The notes beneath the pieces are model-generated. The model searched no databases, was not told where the DNA came from, and saw only the letters and a list, made by a program, of their open reading frames with translations. The position numbers and the translations under genes are program-made. A DNA stretch of 64,000 nt from Stramonita haemastoma (Eukaryota; Mollusca; Gastropoda; Neogastropoda; Muricidae). Shown here piece after piece: positions 60,310 to 64,000 of this stretch; positions within the stretch are counted from its first letter, which is position 1; each line of letters begins with the position of its first letter. The DNA lies in NCBI GenBank assembly GCA_030674155.1, contig CM060326.1, positions 43,639,687-43,703,686 of the forward strand, in the 5' to 3' direction.

Positions 60310-61210
60310 GTAAATGTAAATTGCTATTCAGATGACTTTTATAAATCAGTGAATGTAAATTGCTGTTCATATGACTGTTTATGAATCAGTGAATGTAAGT
60401 ACTGTTCTGATGACTGTTTATAAATCAATGAATGTAAATTACTGTACTGATGACTGTTTATAAATCAATGAATGTAAATTACTTATGACTTTATAAATCA
60501 AAGAATGGAGATTACTGTTCTGATGACTGTTTATACATGTATATAAACGAATGTAAGGTACTGTTTGGATGACTTTTTATACATTTAAATGAATGTAAAC
60601 TACTGTTTGGATGACATTTTATACATAAATATGAACATAATGTACTGTTCTGATTTTCCCCCCATTTCTCAGATAGAGGTCCAATGTTCACCATTGGGGA
60701 GATTTTTGCATATGTGACCGTTCCCCCCCACACTATTTAGGTAGCTGCATTCCAACTTTGGTGATGGTATTTAAACACAATGCCTTTGTGCATGCGTTTT
60801 TGAAATTTTGTCATCTCTTCCTGCTGGCACACACTGGTCTACTCTTGTGAAAAGCAGAACAGGTTTTTATTGTGTGTGCGAAATGTTCTGCATGCATTCG
60901 CACATGGGGCCTCTGTTTATAGTCTCATTGCAAGGATTTTCTTGTCAAACTGGGAAGAAAGGGTAAGGCTGGAATCAAACCCAAAATCTCATGGTTTATT
61001 TGTTTGGCAGGTGGACGTTTTTAACGGTCCTGCCACCTTCTTTCTGAACTGTTCTGATGACTTTTTTACATATGAATGTAAGGCACTGTTCTGATGATTG
61101 TTTATATATATGTTTTGATGACTGTTTATACATCAGTGATGTAAATTACTGTTCTGATGACTGTTTACACATCAGTGAATGTAAGGCACTGTTCTGATGG
61201 CTAATACTTT
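60310..61210 (+). repeat. ~35-bp diverged repeats in SMAD 3' UTR
   Basis: Units of AATGTAAATTACTGTTCTGA plus TGACTGTTTATAAATCA on both sides of the SINE at 60775-61045. Confidence 0.8.
60775..61045 (-). mobile_element. SINE-like repeat (family B), reverse copy in SMAD 3' UTR
   Basis: Contains CTGCTGGCACACACTGGTCT, GGGGCCTCTGTTTATAGTCT and a head with GGGTTTGATTCCAGCC on the - strand. If the poly(A) signal at 61493 is used, this is inside the SMAD 3' UTR. Confidence 0.7.
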
Positions 61211-61492
61211 TTTTGTGACCTGTTCATGTTGCCAATAATCTGCATTATTCTGGTCAGGATATTGACACTGTTGGCATTCTTCGCCATTTTTCTCTTCCTT
61301 TTCCCACCCCCATTGTAAATAATGGAGAACAGTTCAGCTTTTCATATGTAACATATTGTGAGATATATTATTAAAGAATATGATACATTGTGAAGTTATT
61401 GAATAATGAAATACTAAGAATGGTGTTTGTTTGGATCATGTTTATAGTATGAAGTGTGTATATGTGTATGCATGTGTGTGTTTATGTGTGTC

Positions 61493-61498
61493 AATAAA
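61493..61498 (+). other. candidate SMAD poly(A) signal AATAAA
   Basis: The signal follows a GT-rich stretch and precedes a short GTAC/CA-rich segment. It would give a 3' UTR of about 4.3 kb. No RNA evidence was available. Confidence 0.45.
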
Positions 61499-61499
61499 A

Positions 61500-62838
61500 T
61501 TACATTGTACCTACACACGCTTTTTGTTTTCCTTTAAAGTGCATCTCTGTGTCTGTGACTTCCCTATCACCTTCTCTCTGGCTCTCATCTTTCCATAGGC
61601 ATGCATACAATGGAGGTGCTATTGTCTGCAAGCTGTCATCCAAAGGTGGTAAAAATGGATGAGAAAAGAAATTCATTCTACAGAACTGAAGCAAAGAAGA
61701 TGATACATATTTTGCAGACTTGTGCATCCTCCTTATTTTTCCATATATCTATTTTGGAAAAAAGACTGGAAGATACTTCTTCGAATGCTCAGACAGCAAC
61801 TACTGTTTTCTGTCGTATGAGTGAAAATGCATTGCACTGCCGTTAAGTGCCTGACATGTCAGGCTCAGCACATCCAACTTTGGCATGGGAGAGAACTGTT
61901 ATCTTTTAAGTCTATCCAGAAAAAAGCCAGAAGACTGGACCAAGAAGGCAAAAAATAGACAAGGATGGATAAGGAAAAAACAAGGGATAGAAAAGAGGAA
62001 TTCCTAGCACAGAATTTCCAGAAGGTGGGGATGCTGTTTATACTGACAGACCCCTGGCATTTCTATGGGGGGGTACAGATATACAATAAATCCTGTTTTT
62101 GTCAATGAATTTTTTTTTTTATATTAAAATATTGTCTGCTATCTTTCAGAGACATGTCTCCCCTTGATACACTGTTGAGTCAATGTACATGCACCATGAC
62201 CTTTTGACTGCACCATTTTCACAACATTATGGTGGAACATGATGGTGATTTCCATGGAAAAACTTGCCAAACAGATATTCAACAACTGAAGAAAGATGTG
62301 GAGCAAACGCAAAGTGACGTGAATGGGCCTGCCTAAGGAGAGAAGCGGTGCATTCCGAATATAGAAAGAAGCACAAAAATCAAAACTTAATGTTTGTTTT
62401 GCGGCCTGAGACAGGGAAGCTGAACTACATCTCCCGCAATAGCGTAACTTGCACTTCTATTTGTAATTGGTGCGGAAAAAATAACAATGACAACACTTTC
62501 AGTCATAACCGAGCCAGTTTCTTTACAAGTCATAGAAGAGCAATCCTCTCCCCTTTTTCTTGTATCTTTGAGTGAAAAATCAGTTGAAAACAATTGGTAA
62601 AGTGGTAGAACGACTCCTGAAGTAATATCATGTCAAACAGGGCCTCTGACTTGATGCTGGACAGGGGTAAGGACCCACAGGTCTTGCTTTCTGACCATAT
62701 AATACGTTTTCCTGAGTCCATTTACAGCTTACATTTACAGCTTACATAATTATTTAATTTACTTTTGAACAGGGGCTTTAACTTCATACTAAACTGATAA
62801 AAGAATAAAATCTTCTTCACTAAGTTGTCTTCCCCCAC

Positions 62839-62928
<90 letters not shown>

Positions 62929-64000
62929 TTGAAGGTAGCCGCATTCTGACTTCAGGGATGTAGCTCTTAACATGTAAAGAAAAGGATATAATGCTACACG
63001 GTAAACTACGATGAAAAGCAAGAAAGGGGTATGTCTATCACTGACATATTTACTTTCAACATGATAAATTGTAAATTGACACATGACAAAACATTTTGTA
63101 TTGTCATGAATGGATTGGGGTTTCCACACTCTACAATAACTGGCAGTCAGATGCATGCATGTTAGTATAGGTCATCTTCTCAGTCATGATACTTGTCTGG
63201 AATGCCCTTGCAGTTTCACACAAAACAACAAACAGCATACTTACACCAGCAATCACATTTTAATTTTAATCAATTCAAATATCAGCTCTCAACCTAAGCT
63301 TTTAAATCGATACCATCCAACACATATGACTTCAAAGTATGCCATTTAAAAATAATTTTCTATACAATTAAGGTCACACGCCAGTTTTGGACAAAAAATC
63401 ACAGAAACTTTTTTTTTTAATGGACCACCCTAGCAACTTAAGTCAAACCACAAGATCATACATTGTACCATCAAAATTACCTTCAAAGATCCCATAAGTC
63501 TTAGTCTCCAAATCTGGCATCAAAATCCACTTTTAAAATTATCTCTTATTAATCAGTTATAGCCAGGGAGTGGACGTGGGGATAAGCTCCCACTACCATT
63601 AATCAAAAAAGATATGATGATTTTACAATGATGACCCAGTGCACATTGGACTCAACTGCTGTAGGGCTGGTCCACAGAAACTGTAGTGCGGCTGCACTCT
63701 TGGGGTACAATGTTAAATGCTCCCTAAGGCATAGCCTCTAATAGCCTCTGACAGCCAAAGTTCCCTTTCCTGCCTTCCCACGTGGATTTGCCTACAAACC
63801 TGGTGGAGGTGTTTTCACTAATAGGACAAGGGATAAAGGCAGGTCTCTGCCATCGTAAAAGCAGTTGCTTCAGGTAGACAGCACTCATTAGCCTGGGAAG
63901 GCAGTAGGTTGAGGGGAAGGGAAAACTGATTTAACATCTCCTCTGTCTTGTAGAATATCATGTCGTAGGAAAAGTTATTAAGTTTTATTTGTTGATTTGT
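61500..64000. other. right end without recognised genes
   Basis: Apart from the (CT)n tract I see only short unassigned frames. A segment at about 61960-62060 (TTCCTAGCACAGAATTTCCA) resembles 38690-38760 (TTTCTAGCACAGAATTTTCA), so it is probably another dispersed repeat. Confidence 0.4.
62839..62924. repeat. (CT)n tract
   Basis: Uninterrupted CT dinucleotides, about 43 units. Confidence 0.97.

Overview
The window is nuclear DNA from an invertebrate animal. Exons are short and phase-consistent, with GT/AG introns. The proteins are conserved metazoan ones, and the introns are packed with minisatellites, (CA)n tracts, tRNA-derived SINEs and LINE pieces. A gastropod mollusc is my best inference from the look of the genes and repeats, but nothing in the window proves it. 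Exon limits were read by hand from protein similarity, GT/AG sites and codon phase. No RNA evidence was available.

Layout. (1) 1-15510, + strand: the last 14 coding exons of PAN3, the pseudokinase subunit of the PAN2-PAN3 deadenylase. Its N-terminal exons lie left of the window. (2) 15511 to about 22730: probable PAN3 3' UTR or intergenic sequence with several minisatellites and a candidate poly(A) signal at 22701. (3) 24485-40478, - strand: all 15 coding exons of GSTCD (GST C-terminal-like region plus a methyltransferase-like domain), including a 36-nt microexon. PAN3 and GSTCD converge tail to tail. (4) 40500-49248: gene-poor region between the divergent GSTCD and SMAD genes, with SINEs, a LINE 3' fragment and a candidate terminal-inverted-repeat DNA element. 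(5) 49249-57218, + strand: a complete BMP-type receptor SMAD (SMAD1/5 class) in five coding exons, with a probable poly(A) signal at 61493. An insertion carrying an open reverse transcriptase frame sits in its last intron, flanked by a 9-bp target-site duplication. (6) 57219-64000: SMAD 3' UTR, SINE copies and a (CT)n tract, with no further gene recognised.

The three genes do not form a pathway. PAN3 acts in mRNA poly(A) shortening, SMAD1/5 carries the BMP signal to the nucleus, and GSTCD is a conserved protein of poorly known biochemistry.

The most unusual feature is the relation between minisatellites and splice junctions. At about a dozen exon edges in all three genes, the adjacent intron is filled by a tandem array whose unit copies the splice site itself, often with the first or last bases of the exon. 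Arrays occur at acceptors and donors and hold from 4 to about 50 decoy sites. Other points of note are two single-base frameshifts in otherwise intact PAN3 exons, a high share of GTCAGT donors (10 of 31 assigned introns), three SINEs with perfect 11-13 bp target-site duplications, and a SINE nested in a LINE remnant.
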